Positions 34,140 to 46,697 are shown, numbered from the stretch's first letter. The stretch: DNA of 64,000 nucleotides from Dama dama (GCF_033118175.1 NC_083681.1:11860001-11924000), one strand, 5' to 3'. Notes: generated by a model not told the origin, from the sequence alone. Program-made: numbers and translations.

Positions 34140-36395
34140 ATGATGGAATAGAAAGTTTCAGCTCTTGTTTTCATAGAAACATCAAATTAACAACCATACA
34201 AGAATGAAAATACCTTCACAAAAGTTCCAGAGCCCAAGAAAAAGATTACAGAATCACAGTAAGGCATCAAGTCAAAAAAAGAAGTGTTGAAAAGAATAAA
34301 AAAAGTAGTTTCACATTACCCCCATTACCCCTCACTTAAGCTAGCGTAGTTTAGTTCGAAAGAGTGACACCCTCAGCCTGCAAGTTCTATTGTAGGGGAG
34401 AGAGAGAAGTGAGTTCCCTAGAGAGAGTTTGAATTCCCTAGGCTTTTAGAGTGTTACTTGAGAGGGCTGATTTTGTCATGCCACATGTATTGAGGGAACT
34501 GACATGGTCGAACTGCTAAGGACAAGGAAAAGAAGCAGAGGCTTTTAATAATCAGTCCACATAACTCAACAGCTGGTCCACTGTATAAACTCACATGAAG
34601 ATCCTAGAAGCAGGCAGACTGGATCACCCAAGGATTCTGCGAACTTGCCTATCAAGGATCTCTGGATCATGATGACTGAGAAGGACTTTCTCTGTAACAG
34701 TTTGTCAAACTGAAAGAAATGACTGCCTCTTCAAATGGAAAGGAAACACAATTTTCCAAAAATCCATGGGACGAAGCAAAAGCATTTCTAAGAGGTACGT
34801 TTCTAGTGATACAGGCATTCCTCAAGAAACAAGAAAAAATTAAAGTAAACAACCTAACCTGCCATCTGAATGAATTAAGAAAGATAAAATAAAAAGTCAA
34901 CAGAAGGAAGGAAACAATAAAGATCACACAGGAAATAAATAAAACCGAGATCAAAAATCAATGAAAACAAAAGTTTTTTTTTTCCTTTTTTTGAAAGACA
35001 AACAAACTTGATAAACTTTTAGCCAGACTTGTCCAGAAGAAAAGAGAGAAGACCCAAATAAACAAAATAAGAAATGAGAGAGGAGAAATAACAACCAATA
35101 TCACAGAGATACCAAAAAAAAAAAAAAATCATAAAAGAATTCTATGCCAACAAAGTGGACATCCTTGAAGAAACTGACAAATTTCTAAAAACATACAACA
35201 TGCCAAGACCAAATAAGAATGAAACAGACAATGTGAATAGACCAATCACTAGTAGTGAAAATGAATTTATAATTTAAAAGACTGCAGCAAATAAAAGTCC
35301 AGTACAGGACAGATTCACAGGGGATTTCCAACAAACCTATAGAGAAGAGCTAATACCTATCCTTGTCTAACTATTCCAAATAATTGAAGAGGGCAGAACC
35401 CTCTTCAAATTCATTTTATTAGGCCACCATTACACTGGTACCAATACCAGGCAAATAATTAAAAAAGAAAAACACAGGTCAATATCTTTGATAAATACAG
35501 TGCAAAAATCCTCAATACAATATTAGCAAGTTGTACTCAAAAACATAAAAATGATCAAACACCATGATCAGGTGGAATTTAGTCCATAGATGAAAGTATA
35601 GTACTGTATTCATAAATCAAACAATGTGATGCATCCATATTAACAAAAGGAAGGGCAAAAATAACATGATTATCTCAATAGATTAACAAAAATAATGTCT
35701 GAGAAAATTCAACATCCATTCATGATAAAAATCCTCATAATAGTAGGGATAGAGGGAACATATTTCAAAGTAATAGAGGCCATTTATGACAAACCCACAG
35801 CTAACATCATACTCAGCGATGCTCAACAGTGCTAATTATCAGAGAAATGCAAATAACAACCAAAATGAGAAATCACTTCACACCTGTCAGAATGGTGAAT
35901 ATCAATATCAAATATTGGTGAGGATTTGGAGAAAAGTGACATTGATAATGAGACTGCATTTGATGTAGCCGCTATGGAAAACAGTGTGGGGAGTTCTTAA
36001 AAAAACTCAAAATAGAACTATTATAAGATCCAATAATTCCACTCCTGGGTTATAAATCTGAAGAAAACATAAGCATTAATTTTAAAAGATATGTGCACCC
36101 CAAGGTTCATAGCAATATTATTTACAATAGCCAATATATGGAAGCAACTCAAGTGTCCTTCAGCAGAAGAGTGGTTAAAGAAGATATGGCATATATGTAT
36201 ATCAATGTAATCTTAGCCATAAAAAATGAATTAAATTCTGTCATTCGCAAAAGAGTGTGAATGGGCCTAGAGTGTATCATCCTTAGTGAAATAAGTCAGA
36301 CAAAGACAGACAAACACTGTATGTTACCACTTATATGTGAAATCTAAAACCAATGAATGTATATAGCAGAACTGGAGAGATACAAAATTTTCTAA
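34140..36395 (+). mobile_element. Decayed L1M-type LINE, sense
   Basis: An L1-like 5' region of low confidence (34140-34740; AACTCAACAGCTGGTCCACT) precedes ORF2 sequence. The ORF2 order is TCTAAGAGGTACGTTTCTAG, GAATTCTATGCCAACAAAGT, CAGATTCACAGGGGATTTCC, then a jump near 35825 to the C-terminal part (CAGAGAAATGCAAATAACAA, TATGGAAAACAGTGTGGGGA). It ends near ATGTGAAATCTAAAACCAAT. Stops are frequent. A (TA)-free A-run at about 35114-35128 lies inside. It is far more diverged than the ruminant L1 copies. Confidence 0.72.
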
Positions 36396-36499
36396 ATAAA
36401 ACCTGAGGTATTTTCTATCAGCTAGATCTGCCTTCCAAGAAAGGCTAAAGGGAGTTATTCAAGTTGAAACAAAATGGTACTAAATAGCAATGTGTGTTC

Positions 36500-36714
36500 A
36501 TGAGAAGTCACTTCAGTTGTGTAAGACTCTGTGATGCTATGGACTGTAGCCTGCCAGGCTCCTCTGTCCATGGGATTCTCCAGTCAAGAATACTGGAATG
36601 GGTTGCCATTTCCTTCTCTAAGAGATATGCCCAACCCAGGAATTGAACCTGTATCTCTGAAGTCTTCTGCAATGGTAGGCAGGTTCGTTACCACTAAAGC
36701 CACCTTGGAAGCCC
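36500..36714 (-). mobile_element. Bov-tA type SINE
   Basis: The body GAGAAGTCACTTCAGTTGTG onward and the head TTACCACTAAAGCCACCTTG are in antisense order. Divergence is moderate, and CATGA near both edges may be a worn TSD. Confidence 0.9.
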
Positions 36715-37944
36715 AAACATGAAAGCCTATAAAAATATGAATATCAATGATAAATTTAATTATTAAAACAGCTACAGAATAATGTAATACTGCAATGATG
36801 GTGCAGAAATCAGTTTTGAACCTAACATAATAGACAAAAACACTAAGCATAACTATAACTACAAAAAACTTAATGGAGATGCATCATTAAATTCTGACAT
36901 TAACAACATAAGTGTTGTTATTGTGTGTATTAAAAGCCTTTGAATGTTTTTAATGTGATTAAATTGCAGTCAGTAAAAAATATTTTAATTTGCAATTTTA
37001 TTCAAGCTTCCTGGTAACCACAAAGGAAAAAACCTATAGTAGACACAAGAAAGATGAAAAGAATCAAAGTATATCTTTAGAAAATCACCAAACAACAGGA
37101 AGAAAGCAAGAGAGGAAGCAAGAAATAAAATAACTACAAAACATAGAGAAAGCAATGAACAATTTTATGTCCTTATCTATCAATAATTACTTCAAATATA
37201 AATGAATCAAACTCACCAACTAAAAAGACATAGAATCTCTGACACTGATAAAAAATAAAACAAATGAGAACAACGACAACAACAAAAATAAAGCCGACTT
37301 TATTCTATTTACAAGAGATTCACTTTAAAGACATACATTGGCCTCAAGTGAAGGAATATAAAATATTCCATGCAAATGGTAACCATAAGAAAGCGGTGGT
37401 GGTTATATTTTAGACAGAATGCACTTTTAAGTCAAAAACGTTCATAAGAGACAAATTCCATACATAATGATAAAGGGTCAATTCAAAAGGAAGATTTAAT
37501 ATATATAATCCAAATAGCAGAACATCTATATGTACAAAGCAAACACTAACAGATCTGACAGGAGATAAAGACAACAATATGATAATTGTATGAGACTCTG
37601 ATATCCTACTTTCTTCGTCTTCTTTTTTTAATCCTACTTTCAATAATGGATAGATCAACAGATAATCAATAACAACAACAACAAAAATCATACAGTAAAC
37701 AACACAAAAGGCAAATGGACCTAACATTCATATACAGAATTTCCAGCCACTAGCAGCAAAATACATGATTTTCTCAAACTCATACAGAATACAGAATAGA
37801 TGACATGTTAGGTCAAAAAAATGTAATAAACGTAAAAAGTTTAAAATAATTCCAAGTATCTTTTCTGACAAAACTAGTAGGAAGTTAGAAATAACAAAAG
37901 GAAAATTGAAAAAGTCATACATTCCTGAAAATCATGTGGTCAAA

Positions 37945-38132
37945 GAGGCTTCCACTAGTGGTAAAGAACCTACCTGCCAAGGCAGGAGATGCAAGAGACA
38001 CAGGTTTGATCCCTGGTTTGGGAAGATCTCCTGGAGTAGGAAATGGCAACACATTCCAGTATACTTGTCTGGAGAATCTCAAGGATAAAGGAGCCTGGCA
38101 GGCTACAGTTCACAGGGTCACAAAGAGTCAGA
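37945..38132 (+). mobile_element. Bov-tA type SINE, 3'-shortened
   Basis: The head GAGGCTTCCACTAGTGGTAA, the body GGAGTAGGAAATGGCAACAC and the end CACAGGGTCACAAAGAGTCA are seen. It stops short of the usual ACACGACTGAGCGACT tail and passes straight into L1 ORF2 sequence. Confidence 0.88.
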
Positions 38133-38213
38133 TGTTTCTTGCAGCATTTTTCATAATAGACGAGACATGGATACAAGCTAAATGTCTATTAACAGACAAA
38201 TGCATAAAGTAGC

Positions 38214-38425
38214 ATGCATGCTCAGTTGTGTCTGACACTTTTTGACCCACTGGACTGTAGCCTACCAGGTCTTCTGTCTACGGGATTTTTCAGGAAATAA
38301 TACTGGAGTAGGTTGCCATTTCCTCCTCTGGGGTATCTTACCAACCCAGGGACTGAACCTGCGTCTCCTGCATTACAGGTGTTTTTTTTTTTTTTTTTTA
38401 ATCTGCTGAGCCCTTGAGAAAGCTG
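38214..38425 (-). mobile_element. Bov-tA type SINE with T-run in its head
   Basis: The antisense body (CTCAGTTGTGTCTGACACTT) runs to GCGTCTCCTGCATTACAGGT. An 18-base T-run (38382-38399) follows, where the usual head has GATTCTTTACC, then TCTGCTGAGCCC. The run looks like an expansion of the short TTT in the head. Confidence 0.85.
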
Positions 38426-39010
38426 AAGAAAATGTAGAATTATATAATAATAATAATAAAAAAATTCAGCCTTTAAGAAAGGAAATACTGCCACATGGGA
38501 TAATATGAATGTATATAGAAGGCATTATCCTAAGTGAAATAGGCAAGACACAGTCCAAATACATAATGCCACTTATATGAGGAATCTAAAATAGTCAAAA
38601 TTATAAAAATAAAGAATAGAATGGTGGTTGCCTGGGGAAGTAGTAGTCACAGGATTCCAGGTTTCAGTTAATAAGATGAATAAGCTCTAGAGATCTACCA
38701 TACTAAAGTACCTATAGTTAACAATAACAAATTATATACTTAAAATTTTGCTATAGGAGCAGGCCTTTTGCTAAATGTTCTTATCACAAAATAAGTAAAT
38801 AAATAAGAGGATGGGAGAAAACTTTTGCAGGTGAAGGATATATTTACCGCAAAGGTTGTGGTGACGGTCTCATAGGGAATACTTATCTCTAAAATCATCA
38901 AGTTGCATAGTTAAATATGTGTAGTTTTTTTGTACATTAATTGCATGTACTTAATATGACATTAATTATATGTACTTAATATGTACTTTATATGACTTAA
39001 TAAAGTCATT

Positions 39011-39655
39011 TAAAATAACTATATTACCTGATTATTGAAATTCCAGTGTCAAGAACTTTTGAATGCAGATGGCCAGTGGAAACAAAGCAACTGTTGAAAT
39101 GTTTGTAGAATATAATGCCAGGTTGAGCATAGAACTGAAACAGAAGAGATGGCACAGGCAGATTTCCAACTCATTCTCTTCTTCATAGACTGTAGGAAGC
39201 GGAGTGAGGGCGGGTGCACACTCTTCTCACAGATTTGAAGAACTGATGCAAATGAATTTCATAACTGCCTTAGTTTCACAATATGCCTGATCAATTCTTG
39301 TTGAGCCAAATGTCATCTCCTTACTTTCCTTACATGGAGCATTCTTTCAGAATTTGTTGGAGTAAAAGATGCCCTGACATTAAACTAACACTCTTGATCA
39401 TTAGCTGAGTCACAGGAAGAAACATTGTTTTCGATGTATCAGGTTATGAATGGGTGTTGCATGGGGTCACCAGTGATAGGTAGAAAAATGTAGTGGTATA
39501 CTTCATTTATTAAAACTGTAGATTGGATGCTAACAAGTTAAACACATCAATATTTTAGATGTTGGGAAACAGGTTATAAAGCAAGGGCAGAAGAATAAAT
39601 ATATAGTGAATCTCAAGAATAAGTAAAAATTTAAGAATTATATAAAAATAGTAGC
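39011..39655. other. Unassigned sequence
   Basis: No recognised repeat or exon between the old L1 tail and the next BovB. Confidence 0.5.
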
Positions 39656-39663
39656 AAATGCTT

Positions 39664-41409
39664 AGATAAATTAGAGATACCAAGAGAGTAATGCTTAGTA
39701 AATTAGAGATACTAAGGGAACATTTCATGCAAAGATGGGCTCAATAAAGGACAGAAATGGTATGGACCTAACAGAAGCAAAAGTTATAAAGAAGACGTGG
39801 CAAGAATACACAGAAGAACTATACAAAAAAGATGTTCATGACCCAGATAATCACAATGGTATGATTACTCACCTAGAGCGATACATCCTGGATGTGAAGT
39901 CAAGTGGGCCTTAGGAAGCAACAATACGAACAAAGCTAGTGGAGGTGATAGAATTCCAGCTGAGTAATTTCAAAATCCTAAAAGATGATGCTGTGAAAGT
40001 GCTGCACTCAATATGCCATAAAATTTGGAAAATTCAGGAGTGGCCATAGGACTGGAAAAGGTCAGGTTTCATTACAATCCCAAAGAAAGGCAATTCCAAA
40101 TAATGCCAATAATTCCAAAAACTACCACACAACTGCACTCATCTCACATGTAAGCAAAGTAGTGCTAAAAATTTTCCAAGCCAGGCTTCAACAGTATCTG
40201 AACTGTGAAATTCCAGACATTCAAGCTGGATTTAGAAAAGGCAGAGGAACCAAAGATCAAATTGTCAACATCCACTGGATCATTGGAAAAGCAAGAGTTT
40301 CAGGAAAAAAAACATCTGTTTCAGCTTTATTGACTATGCCAAAGCATTTGACTATGTGGAACACCACAAACTGGAAAATTCTGAAAGAGATGGGAATACC
40401 AGACCACCTGACCTGCCTCTTGAGAAACCTGTATGCAGGTCAGGAAACAACAGTTAGAACTGGACATGGAACAACAGACTGGTTCCAAACAGGAAAAGGA
40501 GTACGTCAAGGCTGTATATTGTCACCCTGCTTATTTAACTTATAAGCAGAGTACATCATGAGAAATGCTGGGCTGGAGGAAGCACAAGCTGGAGTCAAGA
40601 CTGCCGGGAGAGATATCAATAACCTCAGATATGCAGATGACACCACCCTTATGGCAGAAAGCAAAGAAGAGCTAAAGAACCTCTTGGTGAAAGTGAAAGA
40701 GGAGAGTGAAAAAGTTGGCTTAAAGCTCAACATTCAGAACACTAAGATCATGGCAACTGGTCCCATCACTTCATGGCAAATAGATGGTGAAACAGTGGAA
40801 ACAGTGACAGACTTTATTTCTGTGGACTCTAAATTCATTGCAGATGGTGACTGCAGCCATGGAATTAAAAGACACTTACTCCTTTGGAGAAAAGTTATGA
40901 CCAAGCTAGACAGCTTATCAAAAAGCAGAGACATCACTTTGCCAACCAATGTCCATCTAGTCAAAGCTATGGTTTTTTCAGTAGTCATATATGAATGTGA
41001 GAGTTGGACGATAAAACAAGCTAAGCGTGGAAGAATTGATGCTTTTGTCCTGTGGTGTTAGAGAAGACTCTTGAGAGTCCCTTGGACTGCAAGGAGATCC
41101 AACCAGTCCATCCTAAAGGAGATCGGTCCTGGGTGTTCATTGGAAGGACTGATGCTGAAGCTGAAACTCCAGCACTTTGGCCATCTGATGCGAAGTGCTG
41201 ACTCATTGGAAAATACCCTGACACTGGGAAAGATTGAAGGTGGTAGGAGAAGGGGACGACAGAGGATGAGATGGTTGGATGGCATCATTGACTCAATGTA
41301 CATGAGTTTGAGTAAACTCTGGGTGTTGGTGATGGACAGAGAGGCTTGGCATGCTGCAGTCCATGGGGTCTCAAAGAGCTGGATACAACTGAGCAACTGA
41401 ACTGGACTG
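39664..41409 (+). mobile_element. BovB LINE, 5'-truncated, sense, with 8-bp TSD
   Basis: It begins near the endonuclease-RT linker (CATTTCATGCAAAGATGGGC) and covers the entire RT, C-terminal region and 3' UTR, ending ACTGAGCAACTGAACTGGAC. AAATGCTT at 39656-39663 and 41410-41417 is a perfect TSD. The first 55 bases hold a 30-bp imperfect direct repeat. It is one of the least decayed BovB copies in the window. Confidence 0.93.
40162..41061 (+). pseudogene. BovB reverse transcriptase, nearly continuous frame
   Basis: Both open segments, 40162-40545 and 40558-41061, lie in one frame, separated by a single stop (TAA at 40543-40545, in a position where related copies read Tyr after LFNL). Readable blocks are QAGFRKGRGTKDQIVNIHWI, RTGHGTTDWFQTGKGVRQG, then INNLRYADDTTLMAESKEEL with the YADD catalytic motif intact. 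The motif-A region is scrambled (VSALLTMPKHLTMW) because an extra A near 40310 shifts the frame until about 40372. Other frames keep the motif-A reading. The C-terminal part ends FVLWC before a stop. It encodes no active enzyme, but the damage is light. Confidence 0.9.
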
Positions 41410-41439
41410 AAATGCTTCTATAATACATATACCAACCAT

Positions 41440-41640
41440 TTTTGTATGTGTTTTATAGGTATAAAACCCTTGAAGCCTTGCAACAATCCTATGAACTTGT
41501 ACGTTAATGTCACTGTTTTACAAATGAGGAAGCTGATGCACAGAGTTAGACAAATTGCTAAAGGTGGCCCTGAATGCATGTGAAACAACTATGTGGCTCC
41601 AGAACTATATTATATCTTTGGAAAGAGTCAAGTGACTGAT
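41440..41640 (-). mobile_element. MIR, antisense
   Basis: A characteristic order is kept: GCAACAATCCTATGAACTTG, TTTTACAAATGAGGAAGCTG, ATGCACAGAGTTAGACAAAT, then GTGGCTCCAGAACTATAT. This is the core and flanks of the ancient mammalian SINE MIR seen from the opposite strand. Confidence 0.75.
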
Positions 41641-41841
41641 CCTGATAGGCAGTAGTTAAATGGCAAAGCAGGGATAAAGAGAAGCCAAAAATAGGAGCAG
41701 GTATTTAAAGCCGTTTAGACCATATTCTGTATCAATAGGTATAGTTTCATAGACAACTCTATTCTATCATATAATTAATGTGTGCTAGGAAAATGATGAC
41801 TCCAATCTATAGAGAAGGTCAAGGATATTCAATATCTGACT

Positions 41842-42061
41842 AGGGTTGAGTTGTTGTTCATTTTTTAATTCCTGTCTGACTCTTTGCGACCCATGGACTG
41901 TAGCTCTCCAGGCTCCTGCTTCTGTGGGATTTCCCAGACAAGAATACAGGAATGGGTTGCTAGTTTCTTCTCCAGGGGATCTTCCTGACCCAGAAATCAA
42001 ACCCACATCTCTGCAGGTGGAATCTTTACCACTGAGCCTCCTGGGAAATGCAGGGTTGAGT
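41842..42061 (-). mobile_element. Bov-tA type SINE with perfect 10-bp TSD
   Basis: The antisense element occupies 41852-42051 (GTCTGACTCTTTGCGACCC through TTTACCACTGAGCCTCCTG). AGGGTTGAGT flanks it at 41842-41851 and 42052-42061. Confidence 0.94.
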
Positions 42062-43318
42062 AGTAATAGTCTTAAATGTAATATGTTATCTATATTTAGT
42101 CTGTATTTCTTCTTTTAGCCAAACTAAAGTTTTATGTCCTATAATAAAGGAACTAGTTTGTTTTTTCCTACCTCTGGCAATGAATTCAGTCTAGCACATC
42201 TTTATCCAGCTCTAATAAATAAGATAAACAGAAATGGAAAAAAAAGAAATGAATGGTTATGAAAATTGAAAGTAGCACTCAACTAAAGTATTCCACAAAT
42301 AATTTAGTTTTTTTTTTTTCTGTATCCCAGAATATACACACCTGTTAATGGAGGTCATCATTAATAAAGATTCAGGTTGTAATTTAATTAAGATATTATT
42401 ATACACATTAAAAAAATAAAAAACAGAGCCCGCTATATTACTTTAAAGTTTTAAGAGATTTGTAAATAAAAAATAAATATAAATATAAAATATATTAGAA
42501 CGATTTTTTTTTCTATATCTTTATCTAAATTGGCATGTTGAGTATTTCTAGATTAACAATTTAAAGGATAGAAAATTATGGTCAGTGTATATTTCTAATT
42601 AATTATTTAAGTTGTATCTACTTTTAAATTTGACTCAGATAAAAAAAATCATCCATATTCTTAATTTCACCATTTACAAAATGTTTTACGTCATACGATA
42701 TGTTACCCAGAATGAAATAAAATAAAATAAAACCAATCAATGAATTTCTCTTTTTGATATGTCTAGTAAACAACCTTTATGCTTACTGAGGATAGAAGCT
42801 GTAAATGGACAAAAATAACTGAAAATATTAAATTATTAAAGTATTACTTAAATTTTATGATAATAATTCATTACACAATAAAAACGAGAGTGTTCAGGTC
42901 ATTCTGAGTCTCATTGATTAAATGTAATTTGTTTCCATTCTTACCAATATTCATATATTTAAACAAATATTTTTTTAAAAAGAAATATTAATGGAACTAG
43001 AAGAGTATGAACAGCTGATCTCTTCATGCTCTACTTTCCTCGCAGGCAGAAAAGCCATATGAATTTTAATCCATTGTTTTATATTTTAATATATGCCAGT
43101 TGTATTAATATTCATTATGATGAATGAGTACTATTCTCTTTCTATACTCATTCAAACAATTATTTAGTATCGAGAGACTAAAAGAAATCCCAAACACAAT
43201 TTAAAATCAACCAAAGGAATCTAAAATGTCAAATTGAAAATCTTTTCAAATTAGAGTATAATAATGCATAGATTAAATTGTTTTCTCTGTGATACATATA
43301 GGTTTTTACTAAAGAGAA
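42062..43318. other. Unassigned AT-rich sequence
   Basis: It includes a short (AAAAT)n run at about 42714-42737 and a T-run near 42309-42320. No exon or named repeat was found. Confidence 0.5.
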
Positions 43319-43528
43319 GGGCTTCACTGGTGGCTCAGATGGTAAAAAATCTGCCTGCAATACAGGAGAGTCAGGTTCGATCCCTGGGTCAGGAAGATCC
43401 CCTGGAGAAGGGAATGGCAACCCACTCTAGTATTCTTGTGTGGAGAACTCCATGGACAGAGGGATCTGGCCTGCTGCAGTCCATGGGGACACAAAGAGTT
43501 GGACATGACTGAGCAACTAACATATTCA
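43319..43528 (+). mobile_element. Bov-tA type SINE, well preserved
   Basis: The head GGGCTTCACTGGTGGCTCAG, the body GGGAATGGCAACCCACTCTA and the end GACATGACTGAGCAACTAAC are close to the family pattern. It is among the least diverged SINEs here. Confidence 0.94.
43331..43384 (+). promoter_or_regulatory. Internal RNA polymerase III promoter boxes of the SINE
   Basis: TGGCTCAGATGG (43331-43342) fits the A box and GGTTCGATCCC (43374-43384) fits the B box of tRNA-type promoters. Spacing is tRNA-like. Whether it is transcribed is unknown. Confidence 0.6.
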
Positions 43529-43689
43529 CACTTTATTGAAGACACACATCAAAATGCACATCTATTTTTTTAAAGTAACAAATGCCACTCTATGACTCAA
43601 ATACATTATGTAAATTCCTAAAGTATAGTTTATCTTCAAACAAGTTAGTAATAACTGAATTTTTAAAATATTTTTCCTACATTCACTAT

Positions 43690-43900
43690 GCATTTTGGTG
43701 GCTCAGAGAGTAAAGAATCTGCCTGCAGTGCGGGAGACCTGGGTTCAATCCCTGGATTGGGAAGATCCCCTGGAGAAGGGAATGCCCAGCCATTGCCTTA
43801 TTCTGGCCTGGAGAATCCCCATGGACAAAGGAGCCTGGCGGGCTACAGTCCACAGGGTAGCGAAGAGTCAGACACGACTGAGCAACAAACACAGCATGCA
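43690..43900 (+). mobile_element. Bov-tA type SINE
   Basis: The head lacks the first few bases (TTGGTGGCTCAGAGAGTAAA), the body is GATCCCCTGGAGAAGGGAAT and the end is GACACGACTGAGCAACAAAC. ATGCAT on both edges (43688-43693, 43896-43901) may be the TSD. Confidence 0.92.
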
Positions 43901-43901
43901 T

Positions 43902-44215
43902 CTCGTGAACAGATGTTGTCTTCGGATTAAGGAGCATTTCAGAAAAGATGATCCCATGTATCCCCATTGTCAGAGTGCCTATTTTGGAGAAATAGAAGGG
44001 GAAAAAAAAAAAAGGAATTGCAGCAAGTTGACTTTGAGATGATTCCCAGTGATCCCCTCCTCACACCTCTTTGTAATCTCTTCCCTCTGAGTGCAAGCTG
44101 GCTTGGAAACTTGCTTTGAATGAATAGAATACAGCAGAGGTAACAGGATGCTACGTTTGTGATCAGATTACAGGACACTAACTCAGGTTGTTAGTAGACT
44201 CCTTTGCTAAAAGTT
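43902..44215. other. Unassigned sequence, possibly an old mammalian repeat
   Basis: CCCTCTGAGTGCAAGCTGGC, then GAATAGAATACAGCAGAGGT, resemble a widespread ancient mammalian repeat whose family I cannot name with confidence. Confidence 0.35.
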
Positions 44216-44425
44216 GAACCAGGTTGGATGCATGAGACAAGTGCTCGGGCCTGGTGCACTGGGAAGACCCAGAGGGATCGGGTAGAGAGAGAGGTGGTGG
44301 GGGGGGATCGGGATGGGGAATACTTGTAAATCCATGGCTGATTCATGTCAATGTATGACAAAAACCACTACAATATTGTAAAGAAATTAGCCTCCAACTA
44401 ATAAAAATAAATGAAAAAAATGTTT
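44216..44425 (+). mobile_element. Ruminant L1 3' end, strongly truncated
   Basis: Only the last 210 bp of the L1 3' UTR are present (TTGGATGCATGAGACAAGTG, GATCGGGATGGGGAATACTT, CTCCAACTAATAAAAATAAA). It closely resembles 15107-15300, so the two come from one young subfamily. A G-rich run lies at 44293-44318. No clear TSD was seen. Confidence 0.9.
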
Positions 44426-46142
44426 AAATAACAAAATATGTGTCAAATTTTGTGTAGTATAATTTCTATGACATGTCTATATGACATTTATTATAACTCA
44501 TGGAATCATTTTTAAAGATTTTTTCTAAATGTATACAATAAATTATATTTTCATTAAAGACACTTTTAAGTAGAAGAAGTTTGAAATTTTGGATAAGACA
44601 TCAATATTAAGATGGACTAAAATATGCTCTAAATTGTAATAAAGTGGAAAATTAGAAAGATAGTTTTATACATATTTTTAAAAATTTGGCTTTCCATGTA
44701 TTTTGCCTTCAGGCAGAAAGGGCCAGGTGAGACTGGTGTAAGTATTAGTCCTTGGCAGTAAATCACTTTTTGGATTGTAATCACATTTGCACTTGAGTCA
44801 GCATCCCGGAATCCCATCAGCTCTGGGACATTGATATTATCTTGTTGTATAGCCAGAAAGACAGACTGTCAGTAAACTGACTGACTGGGCCACTAACCAA
44901 GCTTTCCCGAAAACATGTTGCTCAGTTGTCCATTCTAAATTTCTTCAGTCTCTAATTCTATTGGAAGAATTTGGGAAAGATCAAAGAAATGATGTACACT
45001 TTAATTTAGTACTCACAGAATAAGCAGAACTTCTCCAGAAATAGGATAGAATTTATAAAAGGATAGAAGATAAGAAATTTTGTGTGAAGAGGTTTTCTGA
45101 ACATCTTCAAGCATTTAGATTTTTTTCTTAGATTATAGAATCCATTATGCAGAGACTAATATAATTATAATCCATTCTTTAGACTATCAAATTAAGGTAT
45201 CATTGTCCAGTACAGTACACAGATTTATATATTGGAATGAAGAGACTCCATCACATATGGACTAGATAGAAGCAAATAAATATTAGATACCTGCTCAAAA
45301 GACTATGCTATATCAATTGGACTGAAATAAAGATTGAATTTTAGAGCTATTATTTTTCTTGAATCAATGGGTATAGAGACTGCATACCATCTTTAAGGGG
45401 CAGGGGTAACTTATGGATATTCCAAAGAGCTTATGACTTAAAAGAGAGTAGCATGACAAAGTTAAGAAAGACAAAGCAATTGGGGTGGAAGGAAGAGAAA
45501 AATAATTTATTCTGTGATGTTATATTTTAAGTCTTTGTGGTATATATCACTAGAGATATCTAATAGTAAGTTACATATCCATTTATTGAAACTAAAAAGT
45601 AAATTTTGATGAGTAAAAACTATTAAAATTTATCAATATGTAACTCACATTCTCAACACTGGCCTCATATTAAAATAATTCAAAGGGTTTAAAAAATTCA
45701 GTGGAGGGTGACAGACAACTCAAGAATAGTTTAGATAAAATTTTCTAAGGGTTAGGCCTTACAATAAATACTTTTCAAAAGTTTTACATGTGGTTCTCAC
45801 TGGTAGCCAGCATGGAGAAGCACTGATAAGAACTAGTGAACATTGTGTAAATGGATTAATTTAGAAGTAATGCTTTCTCAAGTTGTTAATAGGAGATATA
45901 AGTTTCAAATCTGAAAAATATTTGAGGTTTCAGTATGTAACATACTAGATATGCCTCAGGAAGAAAATTAGTACACTCAGGTATGCCTAATAAGACCTAA
46001 GCTATTTGCTTCAGAAATTTATTTCAAGAATCAAATATTTAAAACTTTTCAAAGATATATATCTTTTCAACCATAATATTGCATAAACATTCCAAATATT
46101 TTCAAGTATTTATATGTATGTAAACACGTAAGAAATTAAACA
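44426..46142. other. Unassigned AT-rich unique sequence
   Basis: About 1.7 kb with no recognised repeat, exon or RNA gene. Confidence 0.5.
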
Positions 46143-46697
46143 CATGAAATTAAAAGACGCTTACTCCTTGGAAGGAAAGTTATGACCAACCTAGACAGCA
46201 TGTTATAAAGCAAAGACATTACTTTGCCAACAAAGTCCGTCTAGTCAAGGCTGTGGTTTTTCCAGTGGTTATGTATGGATATGAGAGTTGGACTATAAAG
46301 AAAGCTGAGCGCCGAAGAATTGATGATTTTGAACTGTGGTGTTGGAGAAGACTCTTAAGAGTCCCTTGGACTGCAAGGAGATCCAACCAGTCCATCCTAA
46401 AGGAGATCAGTCCTGGGTGTTCATTGGAAGGACTGATGCTGAAGCTGAAACTCCAATACTTTGGCCACCTCATAGGAAGAGTTGACTCATTGGAAAAGAT
46501 CCTATACTGGGAGGAGGGATTGGGGGCAGGAGGAGAAGGGGATGACAGAGGATGAGATGGTTTGATGGCATCACTGACTCAATGGACATGAGTTTGAGTA
46601 AACTCTGGGAGTTGGTGATGGACAGGGAGGCCTGGCGTGCTGCGGTTCGTGGGGTTGCAAAGAGTTAGATACGACTGAGTGACTGAACTGGAACTGG
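46143..46697 (+). mobile_element. BovB 3' fragment, sense
   Basis: It starts CATGAAATTAAAAGACGCTT, encodes a worn C-terminal stretch (VMYGYESWTIKKAERRRIDD, LELWCWRRLLRVPWTARRSN in register) and ends ATACGACTGAGTGACTGAAC. AAACA on both edges is a weak TSD. The DNA that follows is TA/CATA-rich. Confidence 0.92.

Larger units (their letters stand above)
36396..39010 (+). mobile_element. Second decayed L1-like LINE, sense, with three SINEs
   Basis: It starts again at an ORF1 end (ATCAGCTAGATCTGCCTTCC), continues through a worn endonuclease-like part (37130-37930; ATATTCCATGCAAATGGTAA), jumps to the ORF2 C-terminal region (38133-38213; GCAGCATTTTTCATAATAGA) and ends in a 3' UTR (38460-39010; GGTGGTTGCCTGGGGAAGTA). 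SINEs sit at 36500, 37945 and 38214. Because ORF1/ORF2 start sequence follows an ORF2 end at 36395, this is a separate element from the one upstream. Confidence 0.65.

Noticed and set aside
34755..36390. A continuous reverse transcriptase gene
   Set aside because: The L1M-type copy has frequent stops, an internal deletion near 35825 and A-run expansions. No frame longer than about 95 codons is present.
43331..43384. A tRNA gene, suggested by clear A and B boxes
   Set aside because: The sequence is a SINE head: no acceptor stem closes and the SINE body follows. All other tRNA-like heads in the window are likewise SINEs.
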